Part shown: positions 50,271 to 57,394 of the stretch, in pieces | How the letters are laid out: each line of letters begins with the position of its first letter | How positions within the stretch are numbered: position 1 is the stretch's first letter | Source: Candidatus Dormiibacterota bacterium | Lineage (GTDB): Bacteria; Chloroflexota; Dormibacteria; Dormibacterales; Dormibacteraceae | Assembly (NCBI GenBank): GCA_024280995.1 | Contig: JAMXLM010000018.1 | Location: 1 to 64,000, forward strand | Direction: 5' to 3' | Length of the DNA: 64,000 nt | Made by a program: the position numbers and the translations under genes | The notes under the pieces: model-generated | What the model was told of the DNA's origin: nothing | What the model saw: the letters and a program-made list of their open reading frames with translations, nothing else | Databases searched by the model: none

Positions 50271-50911
50271 GCAGGCTCGCGCCTGACCGGCATCGCGAAG
50301 TCGAACCGATCGGCGTCGAGGGCAAGCTCGACGTCGGTCGGTGGAAAGCCGGGCCAGGCGCCGCTCATCAGCCTCGCGTAGCGGTCGCTGGCGCGCAGCG
50401 GCGCAAGAAGCTCCTCGAGGTCCGGCCTCGTGTCTTCGAGCAACGAGGCCATGTAGCGCGCGCACGCGTGGTCCTCGGGGTGGTCCGCGCTCGCCACGAG
50501 CGTGAGCGTCGAAGGACCCCTTAACAGGCAGGCTTGCACCGTCGCCCTGGCGACGACCAGACTCGCGGCGAAGATGTCATCTCCACTGACCGCCGCCGCG
50601 ACCTGCGTCCCCGCGGTCGAACGCTGGACCAGGACCTTCCCCTTCATGTCCATCGCGGCGATCGCCGTCGGCGAGTTGCTGATCGGAATGCCTGCGACCG
50701 GTAGCGCGCCCTCCTCGGCACACAGCACCGCCCCAGGCGTTGCTGCAGCGATGCGGCGCGCCTCGGCCATGGTCTTGACCAGGCGGCACTCGCGCGCGCC
50801 GCCCGCGAGCGCGTAGGCGCTGACCGTGAACGAGCGCAGCACGTCGATCACGACGACGGTGCCGCGAGCCTTTTTCGCCCCGTCGATGCCGGTGGCGTAG
50901 ATGATGTTCAC
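50225..50911 (-). CDS. comB: 2-phosphosulfolactate phosphatase family protein
   Basis: ComB hydrolyses 2-phosphosulfolactate in coenzyme M synthesis; bacterial homologues occur with unknown or sulfolactate roles. The 228-residue protein shows GTVVVIDVLRSFTVSAYALA near 17 (the D-V-x-R-S/A-F/T signature), LCAEEGALPVAGIPISNSPT near 62, RSTAGTQVAAA near 95 and a late DHACARYMASLL near 145. No comA, comC or comD neighbour is visible. Its GTG abuts the GTG of the divergent cupin gene (CACGTG), leaving no intergenic base. Confidence 0.85.
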   Translation of the reverse strand: MNIIYATGIDGAKKARGTVVVIDVLRSFTVSAYALAGGARECRLVKTMAEARRIAAATPGAVLCAEEGALPVAGIPISNSPTAIAAMDMKGKVLVQRSTAGTQVAAAVSGDDIFAASLVVARATVQACLLRGPSTLTLVASADHPEDHACARYMASLLEDTRPDLEELLAPLRASDRYARLMSGAWPGFPPTDVELALDADRFDFAMPVRREPAYLSVVAANTRSAAT

Positions 50912-51280
50912 GTGTCAGAGCCGAACGCCGGCGATCAAGGCGGGCAGGGCGGGCAAGGCGGGCAAGGCGGGCAGCCGCGTGCCTTCGGCTTCGAGCAGCT
51001 CGCGGATTGCGGTTCGATGCGAGTGGTCGGTTTGCGCCTCGAGCCCGGTCAGCACGTGCCCGAGCATCGGAACGCGATCCCTGTGGCGATGATCGTCACC
51101 GGCGGCCGTCTGCATTTCGACGACGGTACGCACTCGGGCGACGTGGGCGCCGGCGAGATGCTGCTGATCAACCCCGGCGAGAGGCACACGTATCGCGCGG
51201 ACGTCGAGACGTCCGCTTATCTCGTGTTCGCGGGTCTGCCCGGCGTGCGCAGCAGGACGTGGACGCTGCGTCGCCGTTAG
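50912..51280 (+). CDS. cupin-domain protein with Gly-Gln repeat N-terminus
   Basis: The 122-residue protein has a small cupin: RVVGLRLEPGQHVPEHRN (motif 1 histidines), GGRLHFDDGTHSGDVGAGEM and LLINPGERHTYRADVE (motif 2 histidine). Ligand and activity unknown. Residues 7-21 are a QGG tripeptide repeat made by a 9-base tandem DNA repeat. GTG start directly abuts the divergent comB start. It ends over the convergent histidine phosphatase gene by 4 bases. Confidence 0.75.
   Translation: MSEPNAGDQGGQGGQGGQGGQPRAFGFEQLADCGSMRVVGLRLEPGQHVPEHRNAIPVAMIVTGGRLHFDDGTHSGDVGAGEMLLINPGERHTYRADVETSAYLVFAGLPGVRSRTWTLRRR
50937..50974 (+). repeat. 9-base tandem repeat, four units
   Basis: The unit (A/G)(A/G)GGCGGGCA-like, nine bases long, is repeated four times with A/G variation inside the cupin gene and encodes GGQ repeats. 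The reading frame is kept because the unit is a multiple of three. Confidence 0.75.
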
Positions 51281-51846
51281 GCCGAGTTCCACAAAACAAC
51301 CAGGCGTCCCCGGTCGGCGTCGTCGCGCAGCACGTTGATCGATGCGACGTCGAGCGCGAAGCGGGCCGCCAGCTCGATGTCCGCCGCGATCCATGCAACC
51401 GCGACGGCACGCAGGATGTGACCATGCGCGAAGGCGAGCACACGGCCTTCGTTCTGACTCTCAGCTACCTCGATGAACGCGCGCGCACGCGCGTACATCT
51501 GTGCCGGCGTCTCGCCGCCCGGACAGCCGTCTTTGTACAGCTCCCAACCTGGGTCCTGGCTGTGGATCTGCTTTGAGGTCAGCCCTTCGTAGCTGCCGTA
51601 GTTCACCTCTTTCAGAAGGTCGGTGACCCCGGGATGCGCGAAGCCCGCGAGGTCGGCGGTACGAAGGGCACGCTGCATGGGGCTCGAGTAGACGGTGTCG
51701 AAGCTGGTGCCCTTCAGCCTGTCGCCCAGCTGCCGTGCCTTCTCCTCACCTCGCGCGGTGAGGGGAAGGTCCGTGCTGCCTGTGTGACGGCCGTTGAGGC
51801 TCCACTCGGTCTCGCCGTGGCGGGCGAGGTAGAGCTCGATCGTCAG
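51277..51846 (-). CDS. histidine phosphatase family protein (CobC/GpmB-like), CTG start
   Basis: The 189-residue protein begins LTIELYLARHGETEWSLNGR, the RHGE catalytic motif with phosphohistidine His10, then SSPMQRALRTADLA near 60, the EVNYGSYEGLT segment near 80 and VLAFAHGHILRAVAVAW near 142 with the second catalytic histidine. Near the cobalamin operon it could be alpha-ribazole phosphatase CobC, but a phosphoglycerate mutase-like role is equally possible. No ATG, GTG or TTG exists before the RHG motif in this frame; CTG at 51844-51846 overlaps the upstream TGA as CTGA, exactly like the ATGA/GTGA/TTGA junctions elsewhere here. A start at the first ATG (51678) would lose the active site. 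Confidence 0.85.
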   Translation of the reverse strand: MTIELYLARHGETEWSLNGRHTGSTDLPLTARGEEKARQLGDRLKGTSFDTVYSSPMQRALRTADLAGFAHPGVTDLLKEVNYGSYEGLTSKQIHSQDPGWELYKDGCPGGETPAQMYARARAFIEVAESQNEGRVLAFAHGHILRAVAVAWIAADIELAARFALDVASINVLRDDADRGRLVVLWNSA

Positions 51847-52457
51847 GCGGGCTTGCCCATCATCTCCGGCCGGCCGGAGCGTAGAGAACGGCTGGCACTC
51901 TCGATGACCGCGCCCGCGCGCACGCGCTGACCCGGCCGAACGCAGACCAGGCCGACCGCCGCCTGCCCGCCCTGAGGCTTCAGCGCATCATTCACCGCCG
52001 CAAGGACCCGGTTAGCGGCATGCGCCGTACCGGCCACGTCGGTGTCCGGCAGGATCGCAAGCAGCTGCGGCGGTGTGCGGCCGAGCACGCCCGGCGTGTC
52101 GACGTCGCGCACCGTGCCGGCGAGCGCCGCGGCCATCGTCTTCAGCGCTTCGTCGGTCGCGACCGAGCCGTTGGCCTCGATGAGCAGGACGCCGAGGTTG
52201 CGCTGGTAGCGGTGCGCGCGCGCGAGCTCGTCCTCGAGCACCGGGCGAACGAAGCGGTCGTTGAACAGGCCAGTCGTCCGGTCGACGATGTGCAGCGGCT
52301 CTGCCTGGGGGTCGTCGGCCCTGACTCCACACGAGGGGCAGAAGACGGCGCCGTGCGGCAAAGCAGAGCCGCAGGCCTGGCAGGTTTGCGTCTCGGGCCG
52401 GCGGCGGAGGAAGTCGCCAATCGGCATTCGGTAAAGCCTATCAGTCGTGTTCGCCAT
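51843..52457 (-). CDS. zinc-ribbon protein with degenerate GGDEF-like domain
   Basis: The 204-residue protein has a zinc ribbon at about 26-44 (CQACGSALPHGAVFCPSCG), then a domain starting DRTTGLFNDRFVRPVLEDEL near 58, which is the D-x-L-T-G-L-x-N/D-R-x-F start of GGDEF domains, and GVLLIEANGSVATDEAL near 88. The GGDEF signature itself is replaced by GRTPPQLLAILPDTD near 128, so diguanylate cyclase activity is unlikely. It may bind nucleotides or act as a regulatory scaffold. ATG at 52457 has AGGGA immediately upstream. Followed by the CTG-start phosphatase with a 4-base overlap. Confidence 0.65.
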   Translation of the reverse strand: MANTTDRLYRMPIGDFLRRRPETQTCQACGSALPHGAVFCPSCGVRADDPQAEPLHIVDRTTGLFNDRFVRPVLEDELARAHRYQRNLGVLLIEANGSVATDEALKTMAAALAGTVRDVDTPGVLGRTPPQLLAILPDTDVAGTAHAANRVLAAVNDALKPQGGQAAVGLVCVRPGQRVRAGAVIESASRSLRSGRPEMMGKPA

Positions 52458-52545
52458 TCCCTTTTTGGTTCCTTGAGTGCGTTCTTAACAGGCTGGGTTG
52501 TGCTCGGCTCTAGCGAATCCTAAGCTCGATCGTGGCGTGCCGGAA

Positions 52546-52579
52546 GGGGGAGGGACCGGCCGGGCGGAGGAAGGGAGGG
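52546..52579 (+). other. G-rich tract, possible G-quadruplex
   Basis: Five runs of three or more G (52546-52550, 52552-52554, 52562-52564, 52573-52575, 52577-52579) occur in 34 bases between the HxlR and GGDEF-like genes. One loop is 8 bases, just over the usual limit of 7. Otherwise this 157-base gap shows nothing. Confidence 0.3.
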
Positions 52580-52614
52580 CCCGGCGACGGGTCTGGGAAA
52601 AGGCGGCGGCGGCC

Positions 52615-52953
52615 TCAGCCGACCGCGGCGGCGGGCGCCGACAGCCACGCCTCAGCCCACTGCGACACGGCACTCAGCACGGGCTCCAACGCGCGCCCGC
52701 GCGCGGTCAATCGATAGCTGACGCGCACCGGTGGTCCCGGGTCGACGAGGCGCTCGACGATGCCTTCGGTCTCGAGCTCGCGCAGTCGCTCGGTCAGCAC
52801 GCGGTCGCTGATCCCTGGTATGCCTGCGAGCAATTGATTGAAGCGGGCCGGCGCGGGGACGAGGGCTTTCACCACGGCCCCGGTCCAGCGCTTCCCAATC
52901 AGCTCGATTGCGCGCTGAAAGGGCGCGCTGTAGTCAAGGCCCCCTCCGACCAT
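52615..52953 (-). CDS. HxlR-family transcriptional regulator
   Basis: The 112-residue winged-helix protein has FQRAIELIGKRWTGAVVKAL near 12, ARFNQLLAGIPGISDRVLTE near 36, RLRELETEGIVERLVDPGPP near 56 and VSYRLTARGRALEPVLSAVS near 78. The N-terminal cysteine used for redox or aldehyde sensing in HxlR/HypR is absent. It is divergent from an SDR dehydrogenase gene which it probably controls. A TAGAAT hexamer 8 bases before the ATG suggests a leaderless mRNA. Confidence 0.9.
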   Translation of the reverse strand: MVGGGLDYSAPFQRAIELIGKRWTGAVVKALVPAPARFNQLLAGIPGISDRVLTERLRELETEGIVERLVDPGPPVRVSYRLTARGRALEPVLSAVSQWAEAWLSAPAAAVG

Positions 52954-52961
52954 GGGGAGTG

Positions 52962-52967
52962 ATTCTA
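52962..52967 (-). promoter_or_regulatory. -10 hexamer of the HxlR gene
   Basis: TAGAAT on the minus strand ends 8 bases before the ATG at 52953; no ribosome site is visible. A T-rich stretch lies at about 53019-53026 in the same divergent gap. Confidence 0.45.
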
Positions 52968-53110
52968 TGCGCTATCGAGACTCCGGGAAAGGACCCCATC
53001 GAGCTTTTCCACAAGAATTTTTTTCGCGCGACAATCAGGGTCCAAAGACCACGAAGACTTGAGGGCGGAGGGCTTGGAATCGTGCAGGCGGATGAGGTCA
53101 TGAGTTTGCG

Positions 53111-53893
53111 ATGCAGCTGACCGGTCGGGTCATCGTCGTCACCGGCGGGGCAAGCGGAATCGGTCGTGCACTAGCGACCAGGTTCGTCTCCGAGGGCGCG
53201 CAGGCCGTGGTCATCGCCGACATCAACGGCGATGGAGCGAGGTCGGTCGCGCAGGAGGTCGGTGCGATCGCGATTCAATGCAACGTCGCGGACGAAGGTG
53301 ATGTGGCGCGACTCATCGAACAGGTCGAGGCCGAGCAAGGACCCATCGACCTCTTCTGCTCGAACGCCGGCATTGCCGTCGCCGGCGGACCCGAAGCCGC
53401 CAACGACGATTGGCAGCGGATATGGGACGTCAATGTGATGGCGCACGTCTTCGTCGCGCGCCACGTGCTTCCAAGCATGCTCGCGCGCAAGCAGGGATAC
53501 ATCCTCGGCACCGTCTCGGCGGCAGGCCTCCTCAATCACGTCTTCGCCGCGCCTTACGGCGTGACAAAGGCTGCTGCGCTGTCCTTCTTCGAGTGGCTGG
53601 CGATCGCCCACGGCGATGACGGGATCATCGTCTCGTGCCTGTGTCCCCAAGGAGTCAAGACGGCGATGCTCGCCGCGGAGCGCGAGGAGCTCGGCACGAA
53701 CTTTCTGACCGACAGCGCGCTCGAGCCTGACGCGGTAGCCGATGCGGTCGTCAAAGGCATCCAGGACGAGCCGTTCCTGATCCTCCCCCACCCGGAGGTC
53801 GCCGAGTACTTTCGGCGCAAGGCCGGCGACTATGACCGCTGGCTGCGCGGCATGCGCCGGCTCCGCGCCAGCCTGCTCTCCTCGGCGCGCTGA
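53111..53893 (+). CDS. short-chain dehydrogenase/reductase
   Basis: The 260-residue classical SDR has TGGASGIGRALATRF near 11 (TG-x3-G-x-G), CSNAGIAVAGG near 84 (NAG), GTVSAAGLLN near 135 with catalytic Ser, and YGVTKAA near 150 with the Tyr-x3-Lys pair. An acidic residue at the end of strand 2 (VIADING) suggests NAD(H). The substrate alcohol or ketone is unknown. It is divergent from the HxlR regulator. The ATG at 53111 has GAGG some 20 bases upstream only. A membrane protein gene starts 1 base after its stop. Confidence 0.9.
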   Translation: MQLTGRVIVVTGGASGIGRALATRFVSEGAQAVVIADINGDGARSVAQEVGAIAIQCNVADEGDVARLIEQVEAEQGPIDLFCSNAGIAVAGGPEAANDDWQRIWDVNVMAHVFVARHVLPSMLARKQGYILGTVSAAGLLNHVFAAPYGVTKAAALSFFEWLAIAHGDDGIIVSCLCPQGVKTAMLAAEREELGTNFLTDSALEPDAVADAVVKGIQDEPFLILPHPEVAEYFRRKAGDYDRWLRGMRRLRASLLSSAR

Positions 53894-53894
53894 G

Positions 53895-54284
53895 TTGCGC
53901 GGAGTCGCAGTCTTCGCCGGGCTGGCGCTGCTCGTTCTCGGCATCGCGGCCGCCAGCCAGGTCTCGGACAGCAGGGCCGGCCAGATAGCGGAGGTGATCG
54001 CCCTGCTCGCCGGGCTTGTCGGGATCGGCTTGCTGGGATTCGCATTCGGCTTCAGGCCCACGACCGGTATGCAAGCGTCGGTGCGCCAGCCGGCGCCCGC
54101 CAAGCCACGATCCAGCCGCGACCTGCTCCTGGGCGCCGGGGGCGTCGCGCTGGCGATCCTGCTCTTGATCGGACTTGCCATCAGCGGCGGCTTCTTGTGG
54201 GCGGGCTTCGGCCTCGCGCTGATGCTGCCGATGATCGGCGGCAGCGTCTACCTGTGCGTGCGCTTCATCAGGGCGAGCCCTTGA
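53895..54284 (+). CDS. small membrane protein, unknown
   Basis: I do not recognise this 129-residue protein. It has four hydrophobic segments: VAVFAGLALLVLGIAAAS, IAEVIALLAGLVGIGLLGFA, LLGAGGVALAILLLIGLAIS and FLWAGFGLALMLPMIGGSVY, with a basic loop (APAKPRSSRD) in the middle. TTG at 53895 directly after the SDR stop is chosen; the longer open frame overlaps the SDR gene. It ends 17 bases into convergent folC. Confidence 0.55.
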   Translation: MRGVAVFAGLALLVLGIAAASQVSDSRAGQIAEVIALLAGLVGIGLLGFAFGFRPTTGMQASVRQPAPAKPRSSRDLLLGAGGVALAILLLIGLAISGGFLWAGFGLALMLPMIGGSVYLCVRFIRASP

Positions 54285-55539
54285 GCGACAGGATCTCGCC
54301 GACCAGGTAGATCGAGCCGCACACGAGCACATTGCCGCCTGGACCGGCCAGCTCACATGCGCGATGGAGCGCCGCGCTCGCCGGACGGATCGCATAGGCG
54401 CCCGGGCCATAGAGCTCCTTCAGCCTGTCCGCGTCGATGGCGTGGCCCTGCGCGCTCGCCGGCTCGGTAAACACCACCGTGTCCGGACGTACCGTGCGCA
54501 GCGCGGCCAGGAGCTCCACCGGGTCGCGCTCGCTGAGCATCGCGAAGACCGCGACCAGCTTCTCCGAGCCGATCAGGCGGCGCAGCGCAGCGCCGGCCTT
54601 GATCATCGCGGCCGGATTGTGGCCGCCGTCGAGGATGACTCGCGGCTCGTGCGCGATCACCTGCAGGCGTCCCGGCCACCGGGCGCTTGCAAGCCCCGAC
54701 CGGACCGCCTCATCCGAGCCCGCGTCGAGCGCGTGCGCCGCGGCGACCGCGAGGGCCGCGTTGGCCGGCTGATAGTCGCCTACGAGGGAGATGCGGAGAT
54801 CGCGGTGCTGGAAGCCCGGTCCGGTCACTGTCAGCGCCGAGCCCTCCCACCCCAGCGACCGCGACTCGATACCGAGCTCGTATCCCAGCCGCCACACGGT
54901 CCCCATCACGCGCGCGGTGAAGTCCTCCACCACCGCCAGCGCTTCACCCTCGCACCCGGTGACCACGAGGTCGCCCGCCTTGATGATCGCCGCCTTCTCG
55001 CGCGCGATCTCGCCGATGGTGTTGCCCAGGTACTTCTGGTGGTCGAGATCGACGTTGGTGATCATCGCCACGCCGAGGTCGAGCGCGTTGGTGGCATCGA
55101 GCCGTCCTCCCAGTCCGACCTCGCAGACGAGCACGTCGACCCGCGGTGCGAGGTAGGCGATCGCCATCGCCGTCAACATCTCGAACTCGGTCGCGGCGCC
55201 CATCTCCGAGGCAATCTCTTCGAACACCGGGCGCAGGTCTTCCAGCGTCTTGACGAAGTCGTCTTCGCTGATCGGCACGCCATCGACCTCGATCCGCTCG
55301 GTGTATGAGATCAGGTGCGGTTTCGGCATGAAGCCCACACGGTGTCCGCCGGCGCGCAGGATCGAGGCCAGGCAGGCGCCGGTCGACCCCTTGCCGTTGG
55401 TGCCCGCGATCAGAGCGCCGCGCAACTCACGGTCAGGCGCGCCGATCCGGTCGAGGATGGCGCGCGTGCGCTCGGTGCCGAGCTTCATCGCGAAGCGACC
55501 CTGCCTCGAGATGAAGTCCAGGGCCTCCTGGTAGGTCAA
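54268..55539 (-). CDS. folC: folylpolyglutamate synthase / dihydrofolate synthase
   Basis: FolC adds glutamate to dihydropteroate and folates. The 423-residue protein has ALIAGTNGKGSTGACLASIL near 41 (P-loop), GFMPKPHLISYTERIEV near 69, VCEVGLGGRLDATNA near 136, TNVDLDHQKYLGNTIGEIAR near 156 with EKAAIIK, and PRVILDGGHNPAAM near 302. The TTG start overlaps the methyltransferase stop as TTGA. It is the last gene of the folB-larC-folD-methyltransferase-folC operon. Confidence 0.93.
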   Translation of the reverse strand: MTYQEALDFISRQGRFAMKLGTERTRAILDRIGAPDRELRGALIAGTNGKGSTGACLASILRAGGHRVGFMPKPHLISYTERIEVDGVPISEDDFVKTLEDLRPVFEEIASEMGAATEFEMLTAMAIAYLAPRVDVLVCEVGLGGRLDATNALDLGVAMITNVDLDHQKYLGNTIGEIAREKAAIIKAGDLVVTGCEGEALAVVEDFTARVMGTVWRLGYELGIESRSLGWEGSALTVTGPGFQHRDLRISLVGDYQPANAALAVAAAHALDAGSDEAVRSGLASARWPGRLQVIAHEPRVILDGGHNPAAMIKAGAALRRLIGSEKLVAVFAMLSERDPVELLAALRTVRPDTVVFTEPASAQGHAIDADRLKELYGPGAYAIRPASAALHRACELAGPGGNVLVCGSIYLVGEILSLKGSP

Positions 55540-56546
55540 ACCGGACGCGCTTCGACGACGTGGAAGTCCGACTGCATCTCGATGTCGCGGGCCAGCTCCA
55601 GACCCACGCTCCCGAACAGGGCGGCCAGCTCGGAGTTCGTGCGCTCGCGGCCGCCGAGCACGACCATCATGTGCAGGTCGCTCATCACGGTCCCTACGTC
55701 GCGGCCATCCGGATTCACGGGCTCGGGGACGACCCGGTCGACGACGAGAAGCCGCGACGACGCGCCCATCGCCGTCCTGCAGGTGGCCAGTATCTTCGTC
55801 GCCGGCTCGTCGTCCCAGTCGTGGACGATCGACTTGAGCAGGTAGAGGTCGTGGCCCGCGGGGATCGATTCGAAGAAGCTGCCCTCCACGACCTCCACCC
55901 GGTCGCCAACCCCGGCCTCTCTCATGGTCTCCCCGGCGCCGTCGAGGCCGGCGGGCAGGTCGACGAGCACGCCTCGGAGATGCGGGTTGGCGCGCAGTAT
56001 CCCGGCGAGCAGGGCCCCGTTGCCGCCACCGACGTCGACGACCGAGCGCGCCCAGCTGAAGTCGTAGGCCTCGACCACGTTCTTGGCGACGCGAGTCGAG
56101 GTCTCGACCATCGCGGCGTTGAACTGCGCCGCCTCGGCCGGATCTTCGGACATCGCCTCCCAGCGGCCCTTGCCGTACACGTGCTCGAAGGCGGGCTTGC
56201 CCGTCTCGAGTGTGTACGTGAACGAGCTCCAGAGCGAATAGCCCTCATCGCTGAGCATCATCGTCATATTGCGCAGGCCCGGACGGTCGGAGCGAAATGC
56301 ATCCGATATCGCGGTCGGCGAGTAGCGTCCCGACGAATCCTCGGCGAAGAATCCCCAAGCGACGAGGCCCCGGAGCATGCGGCGCATCGCGTCTGGGTTC
56401 ATTCCGGTGCGGCTCGCGATCTCGGCGGCATCGAGAGGACCGGACGCCACAAGGTCTGGCAGCTCGAGCCTGCACGCGGCGACCACGAGCTGGTATCCGC
56501 GAAAACCGTTCATCAGCCGGATCGCCTCTTGCGGAATCGAGCTCAT
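55536..56546 (-). CDS. O-methyltransferase (ASMT/hydroxyneurosporene type)
   Basis: The 336-residue protein has an N-terminal winged-helix dimerisation domain (AAEIASRTGMNPDAMRRMLR near 40, then YSPTAISDAFRS) and a C-terminal SAM domain with VVDVGGGNGALLAGILRANP near 170, VLVDLPAGLDGA near 192 and DLYLLKSIVHDWDDEPATKI near 232 (catalytic His in HDW). This is the family of small-molecule O-methyltransferases. Its place between folD and folC in a folate operon is unexpected. ATG at 56546 overlaps the folD stop by 4 bases. Confidence 0.9.
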   Translation of the reverse strand: MSSIPQEAIRLMNGFRGYQLVVAACRLELPDLVASGPLDAAEIASRTGMNPDAMRRMLRGLVAWGFFAEDSSGRYSPTAISDAFRSDRPGLRNMTMMLSDEGYSLWSSFTYTLETGKPAFEHVYGKGRWEAMSEDPAEAAQFNAAMVETSTRVAKNVVEAYDFSWARSVVDVGGGNGALLAGILRANPHLRGVLVDLPAGLDGAGETMREAGVGDRVEVVEGSFFESIPAGHDLYLLKSIVHDWDDEPATKILATCRTAMGASSRLLVVDRVVPEPVNPDGRDVGTVMSDLHMMVVLGGRERTNSELAALFGSVGLELARDIEMQSDFHVVEARPV

Positions 56547-57394
56547 GGCCTGCGTCGCACCTCCGCCTCGTACGTGTTCTTGATCAGCATCGCGCGGGTC
56601 ATCGGCCCGACGCCGCCGGGATTCGGGGTCAACCATCCCGCAACTTCCTCGACACCTGGTCCGAGGTCGCCCACCTGGTGGCCGCCCTCCCAGTTCGTGC
56701 TCACGTCGACGACCGCCGCGCCAGGCTTCACCATTTCCTTGCCGATCAGGTTGGCGCGCCCCGCCGCGGCGACGAGGATGTCGGCACGTTGCGTGTGCTC
56801 GGCCAGGTCGCGTGTGCGTGTGTGGCACAGCGTCACGGTCGCGTTGCGCCTCAGGAGGAGCAGCGCGGTCGGCTTGCCGACCAGGTTGCTTCGCCCCACC
56901 ACGACCGCGTTGGCGCCTTCGATCGCCACGCCGCAGCGCTCCAGCAGCTCGACGATGCCCGCCGGCGTGTTCGGCTCCACGCCGTCCGGCATGCCGAGCG
57001 CAACGAGGCCGGCGTTGACGGGGTGAAAGCCGTCGACGTCCTTCACCGGGTCGAGGGCGAAGATGACACGCCGCATGTCGATCTGTTTCGGAGCGGGCTG
57101 CTGGATGAGGATGCCGCTGACCGAGTCGTCTTCGTTCAGTCGTTCGGTCAGCTCCAGCAGCTCGTCTGTGGTCGTGGTCGCGGGAAGACGGTGGTCTTCC
57201 GATTCGATGCCGACAGCGCGTGCGTTCCGCTGCTTCAGCTCGACGTAGGTGATCGAGGCCTGATCTTCGCCGACGATCACGGTCGCCAGCTTGGGCCGGC
57301 TGCCTCCCCGCGCGAGCCTCTCGCTCACGGCCTTTCCCACCTCTTCGTAGATTTGCCGAGCAACGGCCCTGCCGTCCAGAACGCGGGCGGTCAC
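56543..57394 (-). CDS. folD: methylene-THF dehydrogenase / methenyl-THF cyclohydrolase
   Basis: FolD interconverts methylene-, methenyl- and 10-formyl-THF with NADP(H). The 283-residue protein shows LATVIVGEDQASITYVELKQ near 36 with the catalytic Y-x3-K/Q region (Y-VELK), SGILIQQPAPKQID near 92, KDVDGFHPVNAGLVALG near 116 and VVGRSNLVGKPTALLLLRRN near 160, NPGGVGPMTRAMLIKNT near 258. GTG at 57394 overlaps the larC stop as GTGA; the frame is open far upstream antisense to nothing real. It completes, with fhs and the FchA-like protein, the folate C1 interconversions. Confidence 0.94.
   Translation of the reverse strand: MTARVLDGRAVARQIYEEVGKAVSERLARGGSRPKLATVIVGEDQASITYVELKQRNARAVGIESEDHRLPATTTTDELLELTERLNEDDSVSGILIQQPAPKQIDMRRVIFALDPVKDVDGFHPVNAGLVALGMPDGVEPNTPAGIVELLERCGVAIEGANAVVVGRSNLVGKPTALLLLRRNATVTLCHTRTRDLAEHTQRADILVAAAGRANLIGKEMVKPGAAVVDVSTNWEGGHQVGDLGPGVEEVAGWLTPNPGGVGPMTRAMLIKNTYEAEVRRRP

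Noticed and set aside
50937..50974. Short direct repeats considered as a CRISPR array
   Set aside because: Units are 9 bases, contiguous without spacers and in frame within a coding region.
52954..53110. T-run near 53019 considered as a terminator
   Set aside because: It lies in a divergent gap and no stem precedes it on either strand; more likely a promoter-proximal A+T element.
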